Shown: positions 34,471 through 43,702 of the stretch, in pieces
Layout: every line of letters starts with the position of its first letter
Numbering within the stretch: the first letter of the stretch is position 1
Position numbers and translations under genes: made by a program
Notes under the pieces: generated by a model
Told to the model about the DNA's origin: nothing
The model's input: only the letters and a program-made list of their open reading frames with translations
The model's database searches: none
From: CAYMRB01 sp964392615
Lineage (GTDB): Bacteria > Planctomycetota > UBA8108
DNA: 46,472 nt
Direction of reading: 5' to 3'
Assembly: GCA_964392615.1 (NCBI GenBank)
Contig: CAYMRB010000014.1
Span: 1-46,472, forward strand

Positions 34471-36873
34471 GTTCCAGTCCCACCGCGGCCCCTGGTCGCC
34501 ACTGAACAAGCACCACACCTCGTCGTCGTCGATGAGCGGCGTGTCGGTGTGCTGCACTCCTCCACCGACGATCGATACGTCGTCGACGATCGTGATGCCG
34601 CGCGTGTTCAGCAGGACGTGCAGCTCTGACTCGCCGCCGCGATGCCGGCCAATGTAGCTGAACTCCTGCGGCTCGGACTTGTCCGAATCGTCGCTGGCAT
34701 CCCAGGCCTGCGCGTAGCGGTTGTCCTGGGTCGGGTCGATGAGCTCCATCGACGAGCCCAAGCCGTCGGCCCAGCGCGGCCACAGTCCGCCATCCCAGTA
34801 CCGCACGGTGTCGACGGTCCGCCCCATCTCGTCTTTCAAGGAAACGCGCTCGCCGCGGTCACGCAGAACACCGAAGTCGTCGAGAGACTCCGGATCCTGC
34901 GCCGGACCGAACACGGACCCGGCGGGAAGGCTGTAGATCGCCTCGATGAGCTCCGGGTCCCGCGCGACGACCAAGTACTCGTCCGACCCCAGCACCAGAC
35001 CGTCGGGGAACACGAAATCGACGCCGCGGGTCAACTCCCAGCCCGTCATGTCGACTGCCTGGTCGCTGCGGTTGTAGAGCTCGATGTACTCCTTGCTATC
35101 GGTGTCACCCAGCGGGTGATACATGATCTCGTTGATCACGATGTCCTGGTTGACGGTCATCGAGTTCGCCGCGTCGCGGGTCGGATCGGCCGCCCCCTCG
35201 AACTCGGAATCACCGTCGGGAACGCGCGCTTCGCTGAAGCCGACGAACTCCGGCTCGAAGTTGTACGCATCGAGCACCTTCTCGCCGCTGTCGGCAACGA
35301 GCGCGACGAAGACGCGATCGCCGATCTCCAGGATGGAGAAGTCGAGCCCGAGCTCGAGATCGGTGAAGCTCAGGTAGCCGCCGGGCGTGATGTTGCTGCC
35401 AGCGGGAAGCTCGGCCTTCGTCAGGTCGCGGGGATCGTCGGTCAGGTAGTAACCGGAAACGTCGATGTTCGCATCCGTGCGGTTGTAGAGCTCGATCCAA
35501 CGATCGCCGTCCGTGAACATGCCCTCGTTGATCAGGACCGGCGATGCGTCGGGCTCGTCGCCGGGATCACCGGGAGGGTCAGGCTCCTCGCCCGGCTCCT
35601 CGATCGGCTCGCCGCTGCCGTCGAAGTCGAGACCGGCGTCGACGTCGGTCGTGATCTGGATAATCGCGTTCGACATGATCGGCTGGCCCGTGCCGCGCCC
35701 CTCGATGCGCAGGCGGAACGACCAGCCGCCCCCGCGCTCGAAGACCTTGACCGCGATGAGGTTCTTGCCGGCGTTCAGAGTCGCTGGGAAACGGTCCTGA
35801 ATCACTCCGGCGTTGCCGACACCGCGGCACACGTCGTTGAGGTGACGCGATACGCCGTTGACGAGAACCTGGATCGAGTCGTCGCTGGCGACCCCGATGT
35901 CGACCTCGCGATCCGATCCGGTGACGTTGTCGACGTACACGAACGAGTACGACATGACGTCTTCGGGGTTCGGCGGATACACGGCGTCGTTCAGGTTGAT
36001 CGTGTCGCCGAACGACGCGAACCTCCCGACCGTCGGGTCGTTGGCCGGCGCGTTCGGGTGCAGCCCCGTCGATCGCGCGGAGCCATAGTCGGTGTCCACG
36101 ACCTGCTCGTCGCGCCACACGAGGTCATTCTGACGCACGGTGCCGATTCCGGCCTCGCGCAGCCAATCGCCGGTGATGGCCGCGTTGCCGATCTGGCATC
36201 CCGAACCGGTGTAGGGCCCGAGCATGAGCCACTCGAGGATGAAGCCCTGCGAGTCCATGCCGCCGGACGGAGGCTCGAACCCGCCTCCCGTCAGGAAGCG
36301 CGGGCCGTTCGCCTCGCCGGGCGTGCCGTCGAGCGCCTCGCTCAATCGCCAGCTGTCGGCGTCGTCGGTATCGATGTACGGACTGCGCAGCGCCAGCGTG
36401 TGTCCGGTGCCGTCAGCTCCGACGGGCCACTTGCCACGATCGTTGTAGTCGACCTCGGCGACGACGGCGCCGCCGGTCGAGCACACGCGGACTCGCTCGC
36501 CGTTGTTCGCCAGGCGTCCCGTCCAATTGCCGATGGCGTTGTCGATGTCGTACTTCGCGGCGATCGCGTCCGCGTCGGCGCAGACGACGAGAAACGAATG
36601 GCCCTCGAGAAACGTCCCGCGAGGGAAGGTGAAATCCACGCCGTCGCAGATCGTGTAGCCGCTCAGATCGAGCGGGTCGAGGTTCTCGTTGTAGAGCTCG
36701 ATGAACTCGTCCGGGACCTCGTCAAGGGCCTCGGAACGGTACATGATCTCCGAGATGACGAGTGCATCGGCAGCCGGACAAACCGCGAGACAGAGAGCCG
36801 CCAAGAGCCCTGTGCGCACCCATCGCAAACCGTAAATCGGCCCCACAGCCCTTGTCGCGCTCCGCGCGTTCAT
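34468..36873 (-). CDS. N-terminal fragment of split lamin-tail-domain protein
   Basis: The 801-residue fragment begins with a signal peptide (GLLAALCLAVCPAADA) and a lamin-tail domain (LVISEIMYRSEALDEVPDEF; IELYNENLDPLDLSGYTICD). A PA14-like binding segment follows (about 200-400: VDIGVASDDSIQVLVNGVSR). Two more lamin-tail domains (INEGMFTDGDRWIELYNRTD; VINEIMYHPLGDTDSKEYIE) come next, and the fragment stops at TAG after RWDWN. The ATG at 36873 has GGAGG about 9 bases upstream; the longer frame to 36909 would overlap the preceding gene and lacks that support. It lies 23 bases after the paralogous gene on the same strand. Lamin-tail domains occur in large secreted bacterial proteins, often with nucleases or CotH domains; their ligand is unknown. 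Read through the TAG, the protein would be about 1,850 residues. Confidence 0.8.
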   Translation of the reverse strand: MNARSATRAVGPIYGLRWVRTGLLAALCLAVCPAADALVISEIMYRSEALDEVPDEFIELYNENLDPLDLSGYTICDGVDFTFPRGTFLEGHSFLVVCADADAIAAKYDIDNAIGNWTGRLANNGERVRVCSTGGAVVAEVDYNDRGKWPVGADGTGHTLALRSPYIDTDDADSWRLSEALDGTPGEANGPRFLTGGGFEPPSGGMDSQGFILEWLMLGPYTGSGCQIGNAAITGDWLREAGIGTVRQNDLVWRDEQVVDTDYGSARSTGLHPNAPANDPTVGRFASFGDTINLNDAVYPPNPEDVMSYSFVYVDNVTGSDREVDIGVASDDSIQVLVNGVSRHLNDVCRGVGNAGVIQDRFPATLNAGKNLIAVKVFERGGGWSFRLRIEGRGTGQPIMSNAIIQITTDVDAGLDFDGSGEPIEEPGEEPDPPGDPGDEPDASPVLINEGMFTDGDRWIELYNRTDANIDVSGYYLTDDPRDLTKAELPAGSNITPGGYLSFTDLELGLDFSILEIGDRVFVALVADSGEKVLDAYNFEPEFVGFSEARVPDGDSEFEGAADPTRDAANSMTVNQDIVINEIMYHPLGDTDSKEYIELYNRSDQAVDMTGWELTRGVDFVFPDGLVLGSDEYLVVARDPELIEAIYSLPAGSVFGPAQDPESLDDFGVLRDRGERVSLKDEMGRTVDTVRYWDGGLWPRWADGLGSSMELIDPTQDNRYAQAWDASDDSDKSEPQEFSYIGRHRGGESELHVLLNTRGITIVDDVSIVGGGVQHTDTPLIDDDEVWCLFSGDQGPRWDWN

Positions 36874-36896
36874 ACTTGAATCCTCCGCGTCCCGTG

Positions 36897-39800
36897 TCAA
36901 CGATCGCAACCGAGCGCATCCCCGGATGGGTCGACGCCGCTGGTCGGATACGGCCCTGCAGGTGCCGGGCCGTCTTGGAAGAGATAGTCGAGGCCGCGAA
37001 CCGCGTCCGTGACCTCGAGAACTTCATTGTCATCGATATCCGCCGCGTCCTCGCAATCGATCGCAACGCCCACGAACAGATGGCGCAGTGTCTTGACGGA
37101 GTCGCTGATGTCGACCGAGCCGTCTCCGTTGACGTCGCCGCGCACGAATTCCGGCGGCGGCTCCACCACGGTGAAATCGAGCTCGCCGGATTCCTGCCCG
37201 TCCGGATTGAGCACGCGGACCCGGACCGCACCGAACGCGCCGTCGGGTACCCGCGCGACGAGGCTAGTCTCGCTCCGAACGGTGACCTCCGGCGACTCGA
37301 TCGCACCGAAGAACACGCGGGCGCCTGCCAGGAATCCCGTACCCGTAAGCGTCACGTCGACACCGGGCAACGCGATACCGGGGGCGACCTCGGTGAGAAT
37401 CGGTGGGCCGAGATCGACCGTGTTCGTCACCGTGATCGTGTCCGAACCGACGAGCTCGCCCCGCAGGTTGAACCCGAGGAACTGCAGCTCGTTGACGCCT
37501 GCGAGGATCGGGACCTCGGTGGCGCGCCAGCCGGTCATGCTCGTCGGGGCCATCTCGACGGCCTCGTTGTTGACGAGGATCTGGCTCACGGTAACCGGCC
37601 CCGCCCCCTCGAAGTCGAGCGCGAACTCGGTCGTCTGGAAGTCCCGTCCGGCGTTCGTCGTGATATTGAACGCGACGTTCACCACACTCCCGAGGCGGCT
37701 TCGAACGCGATCGCGACGCTGGTCGATGTAGCCTCCCGGCTGCATGATGCCGGTATTCGCCATACCGAAATCGGCGAGCAGGTCAGCGTAGCCCCTCAGG
37801 CGTGTCGAGGTGTAGAAGGCCGTCGGCCCGTTGACCATCTCGTCGAGGATCGCGTAGTACATCCGCTTGATCCGCAAGCGGCTGAACATGCGATTCACTT
37901 CCGCGAAGCTGCCCGGACTGAACGCGGAGTTCGGATTCGTCGGGATCAGGAACTGGCCCACCCTGCCGGTCTCGAAGATCAGCTCCATATCCCAGGGCAA
38001 GAGATTCCACTGCCCGGTGCTGGGGTCGTTATAGAAGTATGCGTTCTTGCCGCGGTTCGTGCCCCAGGTATCCCAATCGGCCTGCTGGAATCGAATCGCC
38101 CAGATGCGCAGGAACTCCTCGACGTTGACCGTCTCCCAGACGCGCTCGTCGAACAGGGCGTCCGAGGTGTCACCCGGATCCATCAGGCGGCAGAACTCAA
38201 GGAAGCCGGTGAAGTCGTCGGCCCCGTTCTTGGCGCGCAAGCCGAAGAACCAGCGGTAGTTCTCCTTGTCGCTGCCGTCGGTGTTGCCACCCGCACTCGG
38301 CGGTGGATAGAGAACGCGGCCGTCGGTGTTGCCCGCCCGGTCGCCGTTGTCGTTGATGACGAAGCGGTCGTCCATCTCGAGGAAGTCGCCGCCATCGTCG
38401 TCGAACCACAGCCCGAGGTACTGCGTGTCCGGCACCCACACGTGCTCGCGGACCTGAGAGCCGCGCGCATTCACGCGCCAGGTCGCCATCGTCTGCACCT
38501 CGGAGTACGGCACGGCGATCGCGCCCTGGTTCAGACGGATCAGGTGGTGAGCGATGCGCTCCCGCGCGTCCCGCCCGTTGCCGTGATGGTCTTCGAGGTT
38601 GAACTTGCGAATCGATCCGTGCAGCGGATTGTCCCGAGGTGGCACGACGCGGAAGCTGCCGTTCCAACTCCCGCGCGCCCACGGGCTGCCGGAGAACCGG
38701 ACCTTCGAACCGTGGTAGATCGTGCTGCCTGCGAACGAGAATGTGCCGTCGATGAGGTCGTTCGACAGCCGCTTGCGCCCGCTCAGCGTGCTCTCGCTCC
38801 TGTCGGTCATGTAGAAGCGATAGTCGTGGAACGTGCTCGCCGAAGTCGCCGGTTCGTGCCGGTAGATGAAGTAGTCCTGATCGTGGACGCTCGCAGTCGT
38901 ATTCAAGACGAGCGGATGCGTGCGAGTCAGCACATCGACCGGATAGCGGGCGTCAGCCCCGGCAGCGTCGGTCGCCTCGATGAAGAACACGACCTTCGCG
39001 CCGGTTCCCTGCCCGGGAATGATCCCTTCCCAGATGCCATCGCCGATGTGGCTCATGTCGACGGCCGTCATGCTGGCCGCCGGATCGTCCCTGCGCCAGC
39101 GGATACGCACGGTCGATACGCCGTCGATGTCGAAGACGCGGACGCGGACCGTGACGTCCTCGCCGCCCTCGGGGATCTGAGGATCGTGCTCGAGGTCGGT
39201 CAGAACAGGCCCCAGGTTCGCGATCCCGGTCTGATCGATCAGACGCTGCGTGACGCTGTTGATCGCCCCCGGCGTGCCGAGCGTCTGCGGCACCGCGAGC
39301 TCGAGCGTGCGGGCCATCGCGTGTTGGTAGGCGTGCACGTTGATCGTCCGCGAGCCGATCAGCCACTTGGCGTCGAACGACACCAGGTTGCTGTCGTTTG
39401 TCCCGAGCGCTCCGCTGAGCCCCGAGTTGGTCGTCTCGATGCGGTTGACCTTGTTGTCGCCGCGCCCCGACGCGATGATCTTCAGCGATCCGGATCCGTC
39501 GATCACATCGACGGTCGTCCGACCGCTGCGAATGTGCGTACCCTCGATCCGCCAGCCGGACGTTCCCGAGTTGAAGTGCCCGTTGACGATGCGCTCGGCA
39601 CCGCCCCCCTGGATGAGCGATCGGTCGACCAGGCGCGGGATGAACGAGAGATCGGAGCTTCCGACGCTCGTATTGTGAACCGAGACCGCCAGGACGTTCG
39701 CCCCCGCGACGAGCAGGTCCTTCCGCGCGGTCAGGTCGAGCTCGTGCAGCGTGGGCTCGCTCGGCCCCGCGCCGTCCGCGAAGCCGCGGCCCGCGACGTT

Positions 39801-42356
39801 GAAGGAGCCGACGAACACGCCGTTGAGGTAGGCGTTGAAGCCGTCGTCGACGACCACCGACAGCACGAAGTCGTCGATCGCCGCCGGATTGGCCACGTTG
39901 AAGCTGCGACGGCAGAACACGGTCAGGTAGTTGCCCTGCATGTCGCCGAGCTCGGTCGCGTCGTCGCCGTCCCCGTATCCGATGCCGGTCGGGCCGCGAA
40001 GCCACGAATCGTCGTCGAAGCCCGGATCCGCCCAATCGGCCGGCGGAGCCTCGACGCCCTTGAAGTAGCGCCACTCGTCTCCGACGTCGATCAGCTCCGT
40101 GTCCACGACCGTCGCCCCGCCCGCCACGACCGAGACGTTGTCGACAACGGTGATACCGCGGGCGAGCAGGAGCAAGTGGACCTCTTCGTCGCCGAGGTCC
40201 TTGTCCCGTGCCGCGTACTGATAGTGCACGACCGGAGACTCGGCTGAGTCGTCGCTGGAATCCCACGACATCCCGACGCGGTTATCCTGCAGAGGATCGA
40301 TGAGCTCCAACGACGAGCCGTGGCCATCCGCCCAGCGCGGCCACTCGCCGCCGTCGTGATAGCGCACCGTGTCCGCCGTGCGACCGAGATGATCCTGGAG
40401 AGTGACGCGCTCGCCGCGGTCGCGCAGGCTGCCATAGCGACCCAGTCCCTCCTCGTCCTGCGGCCCGACGACCACCGCGGCGTCGAGGTCGTAGATCGTG
40501 CGGATGAGGTCGGGGTTGCGCGCGACGACGAGGTACTCGCCCGGGCCGATCATCTGACCATCCGCAAACGCGAAATCGACGCCGTTCGTCAGCTCCCAAC
40601 CGGTCAGGTCGATCGCCACCTCACCACGATTGAACAGCTCGAGGAACTCGCGGTCGCGATCGCCGTCGATCGGGTGGTACATGATCTCGTTGATCACCAC
40701 GCCCGTCTCGACCGGCAGCTCGTTCGCCGCGTCGCGAGTCGGGGGAGCGCCGTCGCGCATCTCCGTGGCGCCATCGGGGATCAGCGATTCGCCGAACTCG
40801 TCGTGGCTCGGCCGGAAGTTCACGGCGTCGACGACGGTGACCCCGTCCGGTCGCACGAGCGTGACGAAGACGCGATTCAATTCGGGCGTCACCGAGAAGT
40901 CGAGACCGAGATCCACGTCGGTGAAGCTCAGAAAGCCGCCGCCCGGAATCTCCGTGCCGGCGGCCAGCGTCGATTTCGTGAGCAGCCCGGGATCGTCGGT
41001 GACGTGATAGCCGCCGAGATCGATCGCGTCCGCACCGGCGTTGTGGAGCTCGATCCAGCGATCGCCGGCGGTCCGGAAGAAGCCCTCGTTGATCACGACC
41101 GGCTCGCGGGGATCACACGCCCCTTCCGGGGGCGGGTCGCCACCGCCATCTCCCCCGCCGTCGTCGTCCTCGGGCAGAACGTCCCCGGTGAACTCGAAAT
41201 CGGCCCAGGTCAACCGGCTCGTGCCGCAGCCGGCGTGAGACGTCAGGGCGAGCCCGATGTACGCGACCGAGCCGCCGGCCCACGTCGTCGTCCCCACGCC
41301 GCCGAAGGCCGTCCAGTCCCCGCCGTCGTCCGACCAGTACCCGGTGATCGTGTTGCCGCTGCGCACCAGACGATACCAGTCGGGGTGTCCGGGCGTGTCC
41401 CACACTTCCTCGTTGTTGCTGCCGCCGTGGTCGGTGCGTCGGGCCAATCGCGCGTTGTCGCTGCCTGAACAATCGTGGACGAACACGTATCGCGAGCTGG
41501 CCGTCAGGTCCTGCCGGCACATGATGCCGCCCTTGCCCCAACGCTGATCCGCTAGCCAATCGCGCGACAGGATCCGCGCGCTGATGTCGAAGTCGCCCTC
41601 GACCCGCGCCCACGCATAGTGGAACTGATCGCCGGCGGTCCAGATATCGTCGCCGCCGCCGGTGATCGTGTAGCGCCTGGACAGCCCGTTGTAGATCGTC
41701 TCTCCCTCGCCGCAGGGCATACCGACGTCGCCGTGGCCGGTGAACTCGCCGACCGGTCCGCCGACGGGACCACCGCCGCCGAGGGAGGTTTCCCAGCAGA
41801 CGCCGGGGCGGCCCGGGGAGCCGCCGGGATCGTTCGAAAGGTCCCAGGAGTCCGGGTCGTCGATCTCGGTGTACGGAGCGATCAGCTCGAGCGAGTGACC
41901 GGTGCCGTCGGCCGCCGCGGCCCACTTGCCCCGATCGTTGTAGCGCACCTCGGCGACGACGCGGCCGCCCGGGTTGCAGATCTCGATCCTCTCCCCGCCG
42001 TTCGAGAGAGAGGTGCCGAACTCGCCCTGCCAGATCCAATCCCCGACGACGTTGTCGATATCGTATTTCTCGCGGATGGCCACCTCGTCGGCGCAGATCA
42101 CCAGGAAGGAGTGACCGAGCAGAAACGTCCCCTGGGGTATGACGAAGTCGACGCCATCGCACACCGAGAAACCCGACAGATCGATCGGGTCCGGGTTCTC
42201 GTTATAGATCTCGATGTACTCGTAGCGCTGCGACTCCACCTCCGCCGGGTGGTACATGACCTCCGTGATCGTGAGCGCTCGGAGCCCCGGGCCGGTCAGA
42301 AGGGTGACGATTGCCGCGACAATCAGCCGACCCCGTGGTGGCAACCGTTTCCGCAT
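36897..42356 (-). CDS. Giant secreted lamin-tail/CotH-kinase/dockerin-like protein
   Basis: The 1,819-residue protein has a signal peptide (LIVAAIVTLLTGPGLRA) and a first lamin-tail domain (about 30-165). A concanavalin-type jelly roll of the DUF1349 kind follows (about 175-380: EGDFDISARILSRDW; GGIMCRQDL), then a Gly/Asp-rich linker. Two more lamin-tail domains, binding domains (VVDDGFNAYLNGVFVGSFNV; IVNGHFNSGTSGW) and an Ig/Fn3-like domain come next. The CotH-kinase domain (about 1130-1540) contains WGTNRGKNAYFY and LLPWDMELIFE, the usual Asp-bearing motif. An IPT/TIG domain and a dockerin-like tail (GDVNGDGSVDISD; DIDDNEVLEVTD) end in LGCDR. ATG 42356 gives the signal peptide; the frame to 42434 is unsupported. 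It is likely cell-surface and may phosphorylate exported proteins, as CotH does for spore-coat proteins. Confidence 0.82.
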   Translation of the reverse strand: MRKRLPPRGRLIVAAIVTLLTGPGLRALTITEVMYHPAEVESQRYEYIEIYNENPDPIDLSGFSVCDGVDFVIPQGTFLLGHSFLVICADEVAIREKYDIDNVVGDWIWQGEFGTSLSNGGERIEICNPGGRVVAEVRYNDRGKWAAAADGTGHSLELIAPYTEIDDPDSWDLSNDPGGSPGRPGVCWETSLGGGGPVGGPVGEFTGHGDVGMPCGEGETIYNGLSRRYTITGGGDDIWTAGDQFHYAWARVEGDFDISARILSRDWLADQRWGKGGIMCRQDLTASSRYVFVHDCSGSDNARLARRTDHGGSNNEEVWDTPGHPDWYRLVRSGNTITGYWSDDGGDWTAFGGVGTTTWAGGSVAYIGLALTSHAGCGTSRLTWADFEFTGDVLPEDDDGGGDGGGDPPPEGACDPREPVVINEGFFRTAGDRWIELHNAGADAIDLGGYHVTDDPGLLTKSTLAAGTEIPGGGFLSFTDVDLGLDFSVTPELNRVFVTLVRPDGVTVVDAVNFRPSHDEFGESLIPDGATEMRDGAPPTRDAANELPVETGVVINEIMYHPIDGDRDREFLELFNRGEVAIDLTGWELTNGVDFAFADGQMIGPGEYLVVARNPDLIRTIYDLDAAVVVGPQDEEGLGRYGSLRDRGERVTLQDHLGRTADTVRYHDGGEWPRWADGHGSSLELIDPLQDNRVGMSWDSSDDSAESPVVHYQYAARDKDLGDEEVHLLLLARGITVVDNVSVVAGGATVVDTELIDVGDEWRYFKGVEAPPADWADPGFDDDSWLRGPTGIGYGDGDDATELGDMQGNYLTVFCRRSFNVANPAAIDDFVLSVVVDDGFNAYLNGVFVGSFNVAGRGFADGAGPSEPTLHELDLTARKDLLVAGANVLAVSVHNTSVGSSDLSFIPRLVDRSLIQGGGAERIVNGHFNSGTSGWRIEGTHIRSGRTTVDVIDGSGSLKIIASGRGDNKVNRIETTNSGLSGALGTNDSNLVSFDAKWLIGSRTINVHAYQHAMARTLELAVPQTLGTPGAINSVTQRLIDQTGIANLGPVLTDLEHDPQIPEGGEDVTVRVRVFDIDGVSTVRIRWRRDDPAASMTAVDMSHIGDGIWEGIIPGQGTGAKVVFFIEATDAAGADARYPVDVLTRTHPLVLNTTASVHDQDYFIYRHEPATSASTFHDYRFYMTDRSESTLSGRKRLSNDLIDGTFSFAGSTIYHGSKVRFSGSPWARGSWNGSFRVVPPRDNPLHGSIRKFNLEDHHGNGRDARERIAHHLIRLNQGAIAVPYSEVQTMATWRVNARGSQVREHVWVPDTQYLGLWFDDDGGDFLEMDDRFVINDNGDRAGNTDGRVLYPPPSAGGNTDGSDKENYRWFFGLRAKNGADDFTGFLEFCRLMDPGDTSDALFDERVWETVNVEEFLRIWAIRFQQADWDTWGTNRGKNAYFYNDPSTGQWNLLPWDMELIFETGRVGQFLIPTNPNSAFSPGSFAEVNRMFSRLRIKRMYYAILDEMVNGPTAFYTSTRLRGYADLLADFGMANTGIMQPGGYIDQRRDRVRSRLGSVVNVAFNITTNAGRDFQTTEFALDFEGAGPVTVSQILVNNEAVEMAPTSMTGWRATEVPILAGVNELQFLGFNLRGELVGSDTITVTNTVDLGPPILTEVAPGIALPGVDVTLTGTGFLAGARVFFGAIESPEVTVRSETSLVARVPDGAFGAVRVRVLNPDGQESGELDFTVVEPPPEFVRGDVNGDGSVDISDSVKTLRHLFVGVAIDCEDAADIDDNEVLEVTDAVRGLDYLFQDGPAPAGPYPTSGVDPSGDALGCDR

Positions 42357-42730
42357 GAAACGAGATCCCTGCTGGAAGCGAAAAGGGAAACCTGACACCG
42401 AGGTGCCGCGGCAAATCCGAATTGCGAGACCCAAAGGAACGCCACCGCCCGTCGCGGTGGCGATGCGTCAAGAAGAGTCGATCGTAGCACAACTTCGGAC
42501 GACGCGCGATATCGTGTCGGCGTCGGGTGCGGCGTCCGTCAGGGCGGTGTTGGGGACATGCTTCGGGGGGGGGCCGCAGCGTTCGGATGCGTGACACGTG
42601 TCCGCTTTCGAGCGATCAACCCGCCTCGTGACGCCATCCCCGATGCGGCAGGAGGCCCACAAGCATCGCGGCTCCGAGGACTTGGGAGGCTCGCCGCCAC
42701 GCGGCCGGCGATATGCATCGGCGTGAGCGC
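42357..42730. other. Divergent intergenic region with a small hairpin
   Basis: No gene was recognised in these 374 bases. A perfect 9-bp stem CGCCACCGC/GCGGTGGCG (42440-42448 and 42454-42462, 5-base loop) lies in the predicted leader of the giant CotH gene on the minus strand. It has no T-run and may be a leader structure. A run of nine G lies near 42557-42575. Promoters for both flanking genes must be here but no clear box pair was seen. Confidence 0.45.
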
Positions 42731-43702
42731 ATGACGGATCCCACCCGCGGACGAGGCGAGCCTTCGACGCCGTCCGTCGACCAAATCATCCGCACCGCTC
42801 TTCGCGACCGAGCCGACGGGCTCGCGCGATGGCTGCTCGGCGCTCGGCCATCCTCGGCGACCTCCGTCGACCTCGGCCTGTCCGCCGCACAGGTGCGGTT
42901 CGCGGACAAGATCGTCCGGCTCGAGTTCCCGGACCGCCCGGACTGCCTGCTCCACGTCGAGTTCCAGACTGCGGGAGATCGCTCCATGCCGCTTCGCATG
43001 GCGCAGTACGCCACTCTGCTGCTCGGGTCCCTCGACTCGGAGCTGCGCGACCGGGTCGAACTGGCGTGCTTCGTCGTCTATCTCGATCGCGACGCGTTCA
43101 CGGAGGATCCCGGCCGGTTCGTGCACGAGAGCCCTCACTTACATGTCGAGTGTCGCTACCGCGTCGTGAAGCTGTGGGAGATGGATCCTCACCCGCTGCT
43201 GGAGCTCGACGACGTCACACTCCTTCCGTTCCTACCGCTGATGGATGGGAACCCGAAACAGCTGATGCTACGATCCTGGAGTCGAATCCTTGCAGCGGAT
43301 GCGGAGTCATGCGGCCCGGAGAGAAAGAGCGAGCTCCTGATCGCGCTGACCGCGTTGGCACAGCGCGTGATCGATGCATCGGACCTATTCGAACGGCTAT
43401 ACGCGGAGATGCTGGAGATGGGCGTAAAGAACCAGTTCTTCCAGATCATCCATGATCACGGCGTCGAGGAAGGACTCGAGCAGGGACGCGAGCAGGGACG
43501 CGAGCAGGGACGTCGGTTCCTTGCCGACGCGGTCTGTCGCGTCCTGCGCGAGCGCTTCGGCGAGCTTCCTGCTGACGTCGAAAGTGCGGTCCGAGCGATC
43601 GAAGACCACGCGACGCTGTCGACGCTCGCTGGCGTAGGCGCCACGTGTGACGACCTGGCCGACTTTCTCGGGCACGTCGGAGAGGGCCTTGATGATCGAT
43701 GA
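42731..43702 (+). CDS. Rpn/YhgA-like PD-(D/E)XK nuclease-family protein
   Basis: The 323-residue protein resembles the Rpn/YhgA-like (recombination-promoting nuclease, often annotated putative transposase) family. A PD-(D/E)XK-type core is suggested by FADKIVRLEF followed by LLHVEFQT (candidate Asp59, Glu77, Gln79). The C-terminal part has the low-complexity repeat EQGREQGREQGR followed by a short domain typical of this group (VLRERFGELPADVESAV). Rpn proteins cut DNA and promote RecA-independent recombination; activity here is inferred. The start is uncertain: ATG 42713 would add six residues and neither has a strong ribosome site. The gene overlaps the next one by 11 bases. Confidence 0.7.
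   Translation: MTDPTRGRGEPSTPSVDQIIRTALRDRADGLARWLLGARPSSATSVDLGLSAAQVRFADKIVRLEFPDRPDCLLHVEFQTAGDRSMPLRMAQYATLLLGSLDSELRDRVELACFVVYLDRDAFTEDPGRFVHESPHLHVECRYRVVKLWEMDPHPLLELDDVTLLPFLPLMDGNPKQLMLRSWSRILAADAESCGPERKSELLIALTALAQRVIDASDLFERLYAEMLEMGVKNQFFQIIHDHGVEEGLEQGREQGREQGRRFLADAVCRVLRERFGELPADVESAVRAIEDHATLSTLAGVGATCDDLADFLGHVGEGLDDR
43478..43513 (+). repeat. Three 12-bp tandem repeats (EQGR) in the Rpn-like gene
   Basis: GAGCAGGGACGC occurs at 43478-43489 and 43490-43501, and as GAGCAGGGACGT at 43502-43513. It encodes EQGR three times, an in-frame helical charged linker whose copy number can vary by slippage. Confidence 0.92.

Noticed and set aside
36762..40247. A long plus-strand open frame (about 1,160 codons) opposite the giant CotH genes
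   Set aside because: It is antisense to well-supported domains and reads as Arg/Val/Asp-rich low-complexity sequence with no family motif. GC-rich codon use on the true strand produces it.
42440..42462. A 9-bp hairpin as a terminator
   Set aside because: It lies upstream, not downstream, of the giant gene on the minus strand and has no T-run.
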